NCBI RefSeq assembly: GCF_000143985.1
Contig: NC_014364.1
Span: 1,736,001 to 1,800,000 of the forward strand
Reading direction: 5' to 3'
Source: Sediminispirochaeta smaragdinae DSM 11293
GTDB taxonomy: Bacteria > Spirochaetota > Spirochaetia > DSM-16054 > Sediminispirochaetaceae
Length of the DNA stretch: 64,000 nt
The notes below the pieces were generated by a model. That model had not been told where the DNA came from and did not search any database. It saw nothing but the letters and a program-made list of their open reading frames with translations. Below are positions 51,387 to 60,075 of the stretch, one piece after another. How positions within the stretch are numbered: position 1 is the first letter of the stretch; every line of letters starts with the position of its first letter. Made by a program: the position numbers and the translations under genes.

Positions 51387-53315
51387 ATGGTGACAAACGC
51401 AAAAGAGATTATTTTGATTGCTCCGTACGACGATCTTTACGCTACTGCATCCAATTTGGTTGTATCAAAAGGATATCATCAAGTTGAAGTTGTCAAAGGC
51501 GATCTAGATGAAGGAATGAGCATTGCCACAGAGAAAATTGATCAAGGAGCAAAGGTTATTATCAGCAGGGGAGGTACATTCTCCCTCATCCAGAATGCGG
51601 TTAACGTACCGGTGGTAGAACTGCGAATCAGCGTGTATGACCTTATGGCAAGTTATCCCCAGCTCATGAAACTTGACGAACCCATTGCCTGCATAGGATA
51701 TAAAAATATTATTTCCGGTTTCGATCTGGTCAGTGATCTGGGGAAGAACGTCAAAACTATTGAAATCACCCATGAGTCGGATGTGGGGACCTTGATTAGT
51801 GAATGTGTGCGGGAGGGGATTACCGTTTTTGCAGGAGGTGCAATTGTCGGCCGTATTTGTGAATCCCGTGGACTGCGCTGCTACATTTGGGCCAGCAGCG
51901 AATATGCAATAATAGCTGCCATGGATGAGGCTCTGCGGATTCTCAATGCCTCCAAACGTGAAATAGAACTGGTCAATCGGTATCTTACCCTGACCGATTA
52001 TGTCCACGACGGCTTTATTGCCACAAATGAAGAAAATCAGGTTATCCTGATGAATGTTCCTGCACAGAAAATTCTTGAGGTAAACAAGGCCGATGTGGTG
52101 GGGCGATCCATAGAGTCTCTTTATCCCTACGGCAAGGTGATGGAAGAGATAGGACTGGGACGCCAGCTCATCGACGAAATTCGCACCCTGAACAACAAAT
52201 CTGTTACCATCAGTACCATCCCGATTCTTGTTAACCATGAACAACGGGGTTCTGTAACGGTTTTTCAAGAGATTGCAAAGCTACAAAACCGTGAGCAAAA
52301 AGTCCGCATGAAGTTGGTTGAGAAGGGGTTTACCGCAAAACATTCCTTCAATTCCATTTTTTATAAAAGCAAAAAAATCGAACATTGTATTGCCATTGCG
52401 AAAAAATTCAGCCTCTACGACTGTCCTGTTCTTATCGAAGGAAGTACGGGAGTCGGCAAGGAACTTTTTTCCCAGAGCATCCACAATTACAGCCATCGTA
52501 AAAACTCGCCATTTGTTGCTGTCAACTGTGCAGCCCTGTCTCACTCGCTTCTAGAAAGCGAGTTGTTTGGCTACGAGGAGGGGTCGTTTACCGGCAGCCG
52601 GAAAGGAGGCAAGGCAGGGGTCTTTGAGATGGCCCATCGTGGGACGCTTTTTCTCGATGAAATCAGTGAATTACCGGTAGACATGCAGGGGCGACTTTTG
52701 CGGGTCATTCAGGAGCGCGAAGTGGTCCGTCTTGGTGGTGATAAGGTAATCCCTCTTGATGTTCGGCTGGTCTGCGCGACAAATAAAGATTTGCGGCAGC
52801 TTGTGGAAGAAGGATTATTTCGCAGAGATTTGTTGTTTCGCATTAATACGCTCCGTTTTCGTGTCCCTCCCCTAAATGAACGACCGGCTGATATTCCCGT
52901 GTTGGCACAAAAATTTCTGGAACGGTACAATCTCCAGTACGCAAAGGATATCAAAGGATTTACTTCAGAGGCCCTTGATTTCTTGGTGCACTATCATTAT
53001 GCGGGTAATGTTCGTGAACTACGCGGTATTGTGGAGCGTTCGGTCATCCTCTGCGAGGGGCGCCTGATTGGCCGCAGTGATGTTCTTTTCGATTTTGATG
53101 AAGATGCTGAACCTCCCGTCGTTTTGGAAAAGCCTGAAGCCATCGAAACCATCGCTGCTTCCGGCATGAGCCTGAGGAAGCTTGAGCAGTGGTACGTGCA
53201 GCAGATATTCGAGCAGACAGGCAAGTCCCAAGAGCAGACCTGTAAAATTCTTGGTATATCCCGTACGACCCTCTGGAAGAAGCTGAAGGAATCCGTCGAT
53301 ATGTTTAATATCTAA
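51387..53315 (+). CDS. Sigma-54-dependent activator with PrpR-type sensor (locus 2)
   Basis: A 642-residue paralogue of the activator at 44035-45912. PrpR_N sensor at about 1-190 ('EIILIAPYDDLYATAS'), PAS at about 205-300 ('VHDGFIATNEENQVILMN'), AAA+ at about 325-555 with Walker A 'GSTGVGKELF' and Walker B 'GTLFLDEISE', and a C-terminal Fis-type helix-turn-helix ('EQTCKILGISRTTLWKKLKE'). The sigma-54 contact loop reads GSFTGS instead of GAFTGA. The ATG has no ribosome site; a TATAGT at 51375-51380 suggests a very short leader. The adjacent kinase operon is the likely target. Confidence 0.9.
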   Translation: MVTNAKEIILIAPYDDLYATASNLVVSKGYHQVEVVKGDLDEGMSIATEKIDQGAKVIISRGGTFSLIQNAVNVPVVELRISVYDLMASYPQLMKLDEPIACIGYKNIISGFDLVSDLGKNVKTIEITHESDVGTLISECVREGITVFAGGAIVGRICESRGLRCYIWASSEYAIIAAMDEALRILNASKREIELVNRYLTLTDYVHDGFIATNEENQVILMNVPAQKILEVNKADVVGRSIESLYPYGKVMEEIGLGRQLIDEIRTLNNKSVTISTIPILVNHEQRGSVTVFQEIAKLQNREQKVRMKLVEKGFTAKHSFNSIFYKSKKIEHCIAIAKKFSLYDCPVLIEGSTGVGKELFSQSIHNYSHRKNSPFVAVNCAALSHSLLESELFGYEEGSFTGSRKGGKAGVFEMAHRGTLFLDEISELPVDMQGRLLRVIQEREVVRLGGDKVIPLDVRLVCATNKDLRQLVEEGLFRRDLLFRINTLRFRVPPLNERPADIPVLAQKFLERYNLQYAKDIKGFTSEALDFLVHYHYAGNVRELRGIVERSVILCEGRLIGRSDVLFDFDEDAEPPVVLEKPEAIETIAASGMSLRKLEQWYVQQIFEQTGKSQEQTCKILGISRTTLWKKLKESVDMFNI

Positions 53316-53317
53316 AC
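53303..53317. promoter_or_regulatory. Activator site 1 (distal) of locus 2
   Basis: GTTTAATATCTAAAC has perfect 5-base arms and is centred at 53310 (about -163 from the predicted start). It overlaps the activator's stop codon. Confidence 0.65.
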
Positions 53318-53321
53318 GAAT

Positions 53322-53336
53322 GTTTATATTCTAAAC
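53322..53336. promoter_or_regulatory. Activator site 2 (proximal) of locus 2
   Basis: GTTTATATTCTAAAC repeats site 1 with the same GTTTA/TAAAC arms, centred at 53329 (about -144). The two centres are 19 bp apart. Confidence 0.65.
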
Positions 53337-53446
53337 GTTTTTATGCACCTTCATATCAGCTATATACGGATGCTCTTTCGATTCAGAGCTATATTATTGC
53401 TTTATTTATAAGTAATTAACTATCTCTTAATGCCTCTGGCAAAAGT

Positions 53447-53462
53447 TGGCACTTATTTTGCT
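53447..53462 (+). promoter_or_regulatory. Sigma-54 promoter of the acid-sugar operon
   Basis: TGGCAC-TTATT-TTGCT matches the sigma-54 consensus throughout. With GC at -12 the start is predicted at 53473, only 3 bases before the kinase ATG at 53476. It is the only promoter candidate seen for the run of genes up to 62973. Confidence 0.9.
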
Positions 53463-53475
53463 TTGATTTACTATC

Positions 53476-54720
53476 ATGATCATCATTGCAGACGACCTTA
53501 CTGGAGCGAACGATACAGCTATCCAATATCACAATAGCGGTATTTCCACCATTGTTGGTATCCGACCTCAATTGGATATTACTACCGATAGATTTGCAGA
53601 ATACGAAGTGATCGCCGCCAACACCGACAGCCGTTCCATGTCCGTTCATGATGCATATGAAACGGTGTATCGAATAACAAAAAGTTATCATGAACTGCGA
53701 CAATCGGATACGATCTACAAGAAAGTTGATTCTGTACTTCGGGGAAACCCTGGCGCCGAGCTTGCTGCAGCTATGGATGCCATTGGCTGTAAGCTTGCCT
53801 TTGTTGCTCCTGCATATCCTGAAAACAACAGGATTGTTCAGGATGGAATACTTCATGCGGGAGATGACTCTTTTGCTGCCGTGGGCCTTTTTTCCGAACA
53901 GATGAATCACAAGGTAGAAGGAGTACCCCATACACGTGTCGCCATGGATCTCGACCATCTGACGGACTATCTTCTGCATCGCATCCGGCAGGGAGGAGAA
54001 GTATTTGTCTTTGATAGCAGCACCGACGAGGATTTGAGCCGTATTTATCAAGCGACAAAACGCATTGCTGCTCAGAAAATCCTTTGTGGCAGTGCGGGAC
54101 TTGCCCGGTTTGTCGGAAAGGATATAGCCAGCAATCAACCGCAAACGGATGTCGTAATCCCCCATACACCGAATGATATTGTTTTGGTTGTTGCTGGAAC
54201 CCGTCACAGTACCACCAGGATGCAGATCTCTTCTGCGGCCCGACACTATCGGGAACCGATCATCCAGTATGATGGTTGTTGTGAAGCATCGTTTGAAAAG
54301 ACTCTTGCGGAGGCCCAGCGGCACATCGGGACAGGTTCTTCGGTTATTTTTATTGCCGTTGCTGGGCTGTTTCGTGATTTTACCGTCAGCCAGAGGGAAA
54401 GCAGTGAACAATACTCGCTTGCGCGTACTATTTCTGCCAATCTTGGCAGAATAGTGAGAGATCTATATGTCAGATATACGGTCAAGGGCATTATCCTCAC
54501 CGGCGGGGATACCGCCTTGCAGGTAGCCCAGTCCCTGGACGCATACGGTATAGAGCCTTTGTTTGAGGTTGCTGCCGGTGTTCCCCTGGGGAAGCTTATA
54601 GGTGGTCGGGCCGAGGGCCTGCTTGTGGTAACAAAATCTGGCGGCTTTGGCTCGGAACATGCCATCGCCGACAGCATTGCCAGTATCCTGAATCACAGTG
54701 AACAGGAACAGGCGCAATAG
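53476..54720 (+). CDS. DUF1537-family acid-sugar kinase (DtnK-like, locus 2)
   Basis: A 414-residue four-carbon acid sugar kinase. The N-terminus 'MIIIADDLTGANDTAIQ' is the family's conserved start, and an in-frame TGA at 53464 rules out upstream starts. The substrate domain has 'YKKVDSVLRGNPGAEL', and the ATP domain ends with 'GIILTGGDTALQVAQSL'. With pdxA2 two genes later it fits the D-threonate type pathway (kinase then 4-phosphate dehydrogenase to dihydroxyacetone phosphate), though another acid sugar is possible. No ribosome site precedes the ATG. Confidence 0.9.
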   Translation: MIIIADDLTGANDTAIQYHNSGISTIVGIRPQLDITTDRFAEYEVIAANTDSRSMSVHDAYETVYRITKSYHELRQSDTIYKKVDSVLRGNPGAELAAAMDAIGCKLAFVAPAYPENNRIVQDGILHAGDDSFAAVGLFSEQMNHKVEGVPHTRVAMDLDHLTDYLLHRIRQGGEVFVFDSSTDEDLSRIYQATKRIAAQKILCGSAGLARFVGKDIASNQPQTDVVIPHTPNDIVLVVAGTRHSTTRMQISSAARHYREPIIQYDGCCEASFEKTLAEAQRHIGTGSSVIFIAVAGLFRDFTVSQRESSEQYSLARTISANLGRIVRDLYVRYTVKGIILTGGDTALQVAQSLDAYGIEPLFEVAAGVPLGKLIGGRAEGLLVVTKSGGFGSEHAIADSIASILNHSEQEQAQ

Positions 54721-54741
54721 CGTAAAGGAGAAGTGAGTTTT

Positions 54742-55893
54742 ATGACTTGTGCAATTCAGATTCCTTCAAGTATCCATGCTGGGAAGGGGAGCATTGATAC
54801 CCTTTCCGAAATTATAGAAAGAGATTCGGTTAAACGTATCGTCTTGTTCACCGACAAGGGAGTCAGAAATGCCGGCTTGTGCGAACGAGCTCTTTCAATA
54901 TGCAATGCTCACAAGGTCGAATATCAGATTTTTGATGGAATTGCCGCTGAGCCCTCCGTACAGGATGTCGATAGGGTCATACAGGCTGCCTCTGATGTCA
55001 ACGCAGATCTTCTGCTCGCCATTGGTGGTGGATCAGTCATGGATACTGCCAAGTTGGCCTCTGTTCTTATAGGCGCTTCCTATACTTTGCAGGATCTACT
55101 GCGTGACGCCTCGCAGGCTAGAAAGATGATACGCAGTATCATGGTTCCCACCACCTGCGGAACCGGGTCGGAAGCCACCTGCAATGCGATTGTGGCCATT
55201 CCCGAGGAGCGTTCCAAAAAGGGTATTGTAAATACTGTCATGATTCCCGATGAAGTCATTCTTGACGTCAACATGATTGCCCGACTGCCCAAAGGCAGCA
55301 TTGCGGCCACGGGAGTGGATGCCCTTGCCCATGGAATAGAGTGTTATACCTCCAAGAAGGCCACGATGCTTTCGAATATCTATGCCCTGGCATGTGTAAA
55401 ATTAATCTTTTCCAGTATTGAACGTGCATATGTTGATCCGGATGCTTTTGAAGCAAAGATGCATATGATGCTTGGAGCCTTCTATGGAGGGATTGCCATT
55501 ACGGGGAGCGGGACGACGGCGGTTCATGCCCTGTCCTATCCACTGGGAGGGAAATACCATATTCCACACGGTGTTTCCAATGCAATGTTATTCGCTCCCG
55601 TCATGGCTTTTAATCGCGACGCCTGTGTCCAGCAGTTAAGTGAAATTTGTGATGCCGTCAATCCCCATATGGCTTCGGCCTCTTGTGACGAGAAGTCTCT
55701 TTATGTTGTGGATCGTATAGCCCAGGTCGTCAAGAACACCGAGATCCCCGTCAGCCTGGAGAAATTCGGTATTACTACGGAGGATATAGATTCCCTGGTA
55801 ACGGCGGGAAGCCAGCAGCAGCGGCTTCTTGTCAATAATCAGAAAGAGCTGAGCCTTGATGATATCCGATCCATCTACCAACAGGTATTATAA
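54742..55893 (+). CDS. Iron-containing alcohol dehydrogenase
   Basis: A 383-residue group III dehydrogenase. The metal site is visible as Asp in 'VILDVNMI' and His in 'GVDALAHGIE', 'TTAVHALSYPLGG' and 'HIPHGVSN'; the NAD loop is 'LLAIGGGSVMDTAK'. The ATG at 54742 is preferred: AAAGGAG lies 11 bases before it, versus 2 bases before a GTG at 54733. In this operon it may reduce or oxidise a hydroxy-aldehyde or acid-sugar intermediate. The stop overlaps the pdxA2 start (TAATG). Confidence 0.88.
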   Translation: MTCAIQIPSSIHAGKGSIDTLSEIIERDSVKRIVLFTDKGVRNAGLCERALSICNAHKVEYQIFDGIAAEPSVQDVDRVIQAASDVNADLLLAIGGGSVMDTAKLASVLIGASYTLQDLLRDASQARKMIRSIMVPTTCGTGSEATCNAIVAIPEERSKKGIVNTVMIPDEVILDVNMIARLPKGSIAATGVDALAHGIECYTSKKATMLSNIYALACVKLIFSSIERAYVDPDAFEAKMHMMLGAFYGGIAITGSGTTAVHALSYPLGGKYHIPHGVSNAMLFAPVMAFNRDACVQQLSEICDAVNPHMASASCDEKSLYVVDRIAQVVKNTEIPVSLEKFGITTEDIDSLVTAGSQQQRLLVNNQKELSLDDIRSIYQQVL

Positions 55894-56942
55894 TGAAGAG
55901 TGAACTGTATGAGAGGCCAATTCTTGGTATCACCATGGGAGATCCCGCCGGTTGCGGTCCGGAAATCACCGTAAAAGCGCTAAGAAATAAAGAGATATAT
56001 GACATGTGCCGTCCCCTGGTTGTGGGCGACAGTAAAATGTTTGAAGATTCAATAAGAATACTAAAGGAAAAAAAGATCAAGGTTCGCAGGGTATCCTTGG
56101 TTGAAGATGCAAGGTTCGAATACGGGACCATCGATGTATATCATCTCGACCTTGTAGACATGTCACAGTTTCAGTACGGAAAGGTCAGTGCCATGTGCGG
56201 TGAGGCGGCTTTCCAGTGTGTCAGGACGGTCATAGAACTGGCATTGGCGGGAAAAATTGATGGTACGATAACGAATGCCCTGAACAAGGAGGCCCTTAAC
56301 CTGGCCGGACACCACTACAGCGGTCATACCGAAATCTATGCCGATTTTACCAACACGAAAAAGTACACCATGATGCTGGCGCATGAAGATCTTCGGGTGG
56401 TTCATGTTTCTACCCATGTTGCATTACGCCGGGCCTGTGATCTGGTGAAAAAAGAACGTATCTACGATGTAATCAAGATAGCCCACAACGCCTGCAGACA
56501 ATTGGGAATTGCGGAACCCAGGATTGGTGTTGCAGGCCTTAATCCCCATTCCGGAGAAAACGGGCTTTTCGGCACCGAAGAAATTGAGGAAATTATTCCC
56601 GCCATCAAACAGGCTGCGTCGGAGGGGTTCAATGTAGAAGGACCGGTACCTCCCGATACCATTTTTTCAAAGGCCCGGGGAGGCTGGTACGATATCGTCG
56701 TGGCCATGTACCATGATCAGGGACATATTCCCCTGAAGGTGGTCGGATTTGTGTATGACAGGGAAGCCCAGAGATGGGGTTCTGTCAGCGGAGTGAACAT
56801 CACCTTGGGACTGCCCATCATAAGGGCCTCTGTTGATCACGGTACGGCCTTTGATACGGCGGGCAAAGGCATTCAGAACGAAGTCAGTTTAACCAATGCT
56901 ATCCGGTATGGAATGCAGTTGGTTCGAAATAAAGATAAATAA
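55893..56942 (+). CDS. pdxA2: PdxA2-type 4-phospho-acid-sugar dehydrogenase
   Basis: A 349-residue PdxA-family enzyme. Metal-binding histidines are in 'YSGHTEIYAD', 'AMYHDQGHIPLKV' and 'VDHGTAFDTAGKG', and the N-terminus is 'LGITMGDPAGCGPEI'. PdxA proper makes vitamin B6, but members next to DUF1537 kinases oxidise 4-phospho-D-threonate or -erythronate and decarboxylate it to dihydroxyacetone phosphate. The operon context supports the second role. Confidence 0.88.
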   Translation: MKSELYERPILGITMGDPAGCGPEITVKALRNKEIYDMCRPLVVGDSKMFEDSIRILKEKKIKVRRVSLVEDARFEYGTIDVYHLDLVDMSQFQYGKVSAMCGEAAFQCVRTVIELALAGKIDGTITNALNKEALNLAGHHYSGHTEIYADFTNTKKYTMMLAHEDLRVVHVSTHVALRRACDLVKKERIYDVIKIAHNACRQLGIAEPRIGVAGLNPHSGENGLFGTEEIEEIIPAIKQAASEGFNVEGPVPPDTIFSKARGGWYDIVVAMYHDQGHIPLKVVGFVYDREAQRWGSVSGVNITLGLPIIRASVDHGTAFDTAGKGIQNEVSLTNAIRYGMQLVRNKDK

Positions 56943-56965
56943 GCATGAGAAAGAGGGTAGTGCAC

Positions 56966-57886
56966 ATGGCAAAATATTATCATGGAGTGATTCCTCCCAT
57001 TATTACTCCGGTCGATGAAAAAGAAAATGTTGATGAAAAGGGCTTTCGGGAATTGCTGAATCACTGTGTTGACCGCGGGCTGCACGGAATTTTTGTTGCG
57101 GGTTCCAATGGGGAAACCATGGCTTTGACGCAGGAGCAGCGTGACAACGCCATTCGCATAGCCGTCGACGAGGTCGGTTCAAAGGTCCCCGTTATGAGCG
57201 GTGTTATGGATACGAGTACCCGCCGTGTCATCGAGAACATCAAAAAGATGGAAGATTTTGGTGGTAAGTGTGCGGTCATCACACCCATTTTCTATGCCCG
57301 CCATACATCCCAGGATGAGACGGTGCGCCTGTTCGAAGAGGCTTCCAGGCAAACCAGTTGCGATCTAATGATCTACAATATTCCGATGTTTACCGGCCTG
57401 AAGCTTACTGCCGACACCGTTCTCAAACTTGCAAAGATTGATAAGGTCGTTGGCGTAAAAGATTCCAGCGGTGACTTCGGAGAGTTTCAAAAGGTGCTGC
57501 GGGTTTATGCCGACAATCCGAAGTTCTCCGTATTACAGGGATCTACCGCTGTTTCTGCCGGCAGCATGCTTGAAGGTGCGGATGGCTATGTTCCTTCCAT
57601 TGCTCCTCTTTTTCCCGAACTCTTTACCAAGATGTACGATTATGCCGTGGCCGGGAATATTGGGAAAACCCTTGAGCTGAATGCCATCGTTGCTGAAACC
57701 CAGAAGATTCTTGGATTATGCAAAAATGCCACTGCCTCCAATAAATTTGCATTGAGTCTTCTTGGCTTTACCCACAAGCGTGTCATTGCTCCCCAGGACG
57801 GTACGACCGAAGCGGATGAGCGTGCAATAACCAGCAAGGTAGACGAGGTCAATGGCCTGATCCGCAAGGCAGGGCTTATTCAATGA
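56966..57886 (+). CDS. Dihydrodipicolinate synthase/N-acetylneuraminate lyase family aldolase
   Basis: A 306-residue class I aldolase-type TIM barrel. The substrate-carboxylate motif is 'VAGSNGETMALT', the proton-relay Tyr is in 'DLMIYNIPMFTGL', and the Schiff-base Lys is in 'KVVGVKDSSGDF'. The ATG at 56966 follows GAGGG by 9 bases. Biosynthetic DapA is unlikely in this catabolic operon; cleavage or dehydration of a 2-keto acid sugar is more probable. It overlaps the next gene by 4 bases. Confidence 0.85.
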   Translation: MAKYYHGVIPPIITPVDEKENVDEKGFRELLNHCVDRGLHGIFVAGSNGETMALTQEQRDNAIRIAVDEVGSKVPVMSGVMDTSTRRVIENIKKMEDFGGKCAVITPIFYARHTSQDETVRLFEEASRQTSCDLMIYNIPMFTGLKLTADTVLKLAKIDKVVGVKDSSGDFGEFQKVLRVYADNPKFSVLQGSTAVSAGSMLEGADGYVPSIAPLFPELFTKMYDYAVAGNIGKTLELNAIVAETQKILGLCKNATASNKFALSLLGFTHKRVIAPQDGTTEADERAITSKVDEVNGLIRKAGLIQ

Positions 57887-58866
57887 GTACGGTTGTCCTG
57901 TCCCACGCCCTGTATGACCCCGGTATGCGTCTTCTCGAGCAAAACGGAATCGACGTTGTTATTCCTAATAACGGGAACAGCGACGATATTCTTGAAGATT
58001 TGCAGAAGGCCGACGGCTTCATTCTCAGAATAGGAAAGATTGATCGTAAAGCCATTGAGGCTTGTCCCGACCTGAAGGTCATCACAAGGCCGGGCGTCGG
58101 CGTGGATAATGTCGATGTACAGGCGGCCACAGAACATGGAATTCCTGTAGTCATCTGCCCGGCTGCCAACAGCCGGTCGGTGGCAGAGCATACTATTGCG
58201 CTCATGTTTGCCGCTTCAAAGAATTTGATCGAAAGCGACAGGGAAACCAGGAAGGGAAATTTCGGAATCCGCAATAAATATGCAGCGGTCGAGCTGAAGG
58301 ACAAAACCCTTGCCGTTTTGGGGTTTGGACATATTGGCCGGGAGGTCGCCTCCATGGCGGCGGCTCTGGGCATGAAGGTTGTTGCTTATGATCCCTTTCT
58401 CGATAAGCAGAAGGTTGAATCGATGGGGTATGGCCATGCCGGATCCCTGGAAGAGGCCGTCTCCGCCGGTGATTTTGTAACCCTGCACATGCCTTCCCTG
58501 CCGGAGACAAAAGGCATGATCAACAAGTCCGTTTTCAGCCAGGCAAAGGAAACCGCTTATTTCATCAACTGTGCACGCGGGGATATTGTCAACGAACAGG
58601 ATTTGTATGATGCCCTTGCCTCGGGATCGATTGCCGGGGCGGCCGTGGATGTGCTCAGCTTGGAACCGATGGAGGCCTCTTCGCCCCTGATGCGGCTGGA
58701 CAATTTTATCGTGACGCCGCACATGGCTGGACAGACTCGGGAGGCTACCACAACGATCGTAACCATGGCCGTTGAGGGAACGCTGGCCGTACTCAAGGGG
58801 GAAAAGTGGCCTCATGTCTGCAATCCCGAGGTGTACGGTCGTCAGGCGTGGAAGGATCGGCAATAG
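57883..58866 (+). CDS. D-2-hydroxyacid dehydrogenase
   Basis: A 327-residue NAD-dependent dehydrogenase. The Rossmann motif is 'LAVLGFGHIGREVASMAAALG', catalytic Arg is in 'YFINCARGDIVNEQ', and catalytic His is in 'FIVTPHMAGQT'. The family includes phosphoglycerate and glyoxylate/hydroxypyruvate reductases. In this operon it may recycle a 2-hydroxy or 2-keto acid formed from the substrate. Confidence 0.87.
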   Translation: MSTVVLSHALYDPGMRLLEQNGIDVVIPNNGNSDDILEDLQKADGFILRIGKIDRKAIEACPDLKVITRPGVGVDNVDVQAATEHGIPVVICPAANSRSVAEHTIALMFAASKNLIESDRETRKGNFGIRNKYAAVELKDKTLAVLGFGHIGREVASMAAALGMKVVAYDPFLDKQKVESMGYGHAGSLEEAVSAGDFVTLHMPSLPETKGMINKSVFSQAKETAYFINCARGDIVNEQDLYDALASGSIAGAAVDVLSLEPMEASSPLMRLDNFIVTPHMAGQTREATTTIVTMAVEGTLAVLKGEKWPHVCNPEVYGRQAWKDRQ

Positions 58867-58881
58867 GAGGACAGGAATAAC

Positions 58882-60057
58882 ATGGAACACTTCGATATAG
58901 CCATCACAAACGGTTTATTGCTGGACAGCGATAGGCTGAGTTTCTCAAATGGATTCGTTTTTCTAAAGGACGGCAAGGTCGTTTCTTCTCCCGGTCCCGA
59001 GGAAGCATGGGAAGCCGATCAAATAATTGACGCACAAGAATGTTATGTGCTTCCCGGTTTGATTGATGAACACGCTCATTTTGATTACCAGGGAAGCAAC
59101 CTTGGCGTCAGTGCCGATATTCTCTGTCCACCCAGCGGCGTGACCACCGCTGTCGATGCCGGTTCAACGGGATGTGATAATTTCGATTTGTTCTATCGTG
59201 CCAACATCAGCAGATATGTGACCCAGGTCCTTTCCTATATAAATGTCTCGTCCTTTGGAGTGCATTGCTCTTTTCATCAGGAAGAAAATCTTGATCCGCG
59301 GGATTTTGATGCCTCCGGGATAGAAGCACGCTTTAGGGCTCATCCCTCTACGATCCGGGGAATGAAGATCAGGCTGGATCAATCTACGCTTGGCGAGAAA
59401 TACTCCCTTGCATCGCTGGAACAATGTCTAAGGATTTCCGAAGATCTTCAAAAAAAAGGAATCCATTGCCCTGTTATCGTGCATGTGGCCAATCTGCCTT
59501 CGTCTGTGTCTATCGATTCTATTGCGTCCCTGTTGCGCAAAGGAGACCTCTTTGTCCATGTTTTTCAGAACAAAGGTGAAACAATATTTGACACGACGGG
59601 GCAAGTCAGGGAGTCTCTGGTAAAGGCAAGGAAACGGGGTGTGCTTTTCGATGCCTGCAATGGAAGGATACACTGGTCTTTTAAACATCATGAGCAGGCC
59701 CTTGCCTGCGGTTTTCTTCCCGATATTATTTCGTCCGACATCGTAATTGCCAGTGCATACCAAAAACCGGGTTTTTCTCTTGTACATGCCATGAATACTT
59801 TCTTGGCTTCTGGTTTCAATGACGCCGTGATCCTTCGGGCTGTTACGACGGCTCCTGCAAAAAGTCTCGGCTTGTATCCTCGTATTGGTTCTCTCGAACC
59901 TGGGGCCCAGGCTGATGTATCCATCATGAAGATGGATGAAACCTCGCCTGTCAGCGTGTTTGACAGGTGGGGAGGAAAACGCATTCTGCGTCGGTATTTC
60001 AAACCAATGCTGACGATTAAGAATGGAAAGACGGTGTTTCGTCAGATTGATTTCTAA
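58882..60057 (+). CDS. Amidohydrolase/deacetylase-family metallohydrolase
   Basis: A 391-residue member of the amidohydrolase superfamily. The metal HxH is in 'GLIDEHAHFDYQG', the probable carboxylated lysine in 'IRGMKIRLDQST', further His in 'CPVIVHVANLP' and 'DLFVHVFQNKGE', and the catalytic Asp in 'DIISSDIVI'. The group includes dihydroorotase-like and N-acyl amino-sugar deacetylases. It suggests that the imported compound may carry an amide or be a cyclic amide or lactone; the substrate is unknown. GGAGG lies about 10 bases before the ATG. Confidence 0.8.
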   Translation: MEHFDIAITNGLLLDSDRLSFSNGFVFLKDGKVVSSPGPEEAWEADQIIDAQECYVLPGLIDEHAHFDYQGSNLGVSADILCPPSGVTTAVDAGSTGCDNFDLFYRANISRYVTQVLSYINVSSFGVHCSFHQEENLDPRDFDASGIEARFRAHPSTIRGMKIRLDQSTLGEKYSLASLEQCLRISEDLQKKGIHCPVIVHVANLPSSVSIDSIASLLRKGDLFVHVFQNKGETIFDTTGQVRESLVKARKRGVLFDACNGRIHWSFKHHEQALACGFLPDIISSDIVIASAYQKPGFSLVHAMNTFLASGFNDAVILRAVTTAPAKSLGLYPRIGSLEPGAQADVSIMKMDETSPVSVFDRWGGKRILRRYFKPMLTIKNGKTVFRQIDF

Positions 60058-60075
60058 TTTTTAGGAGGAGAACGA

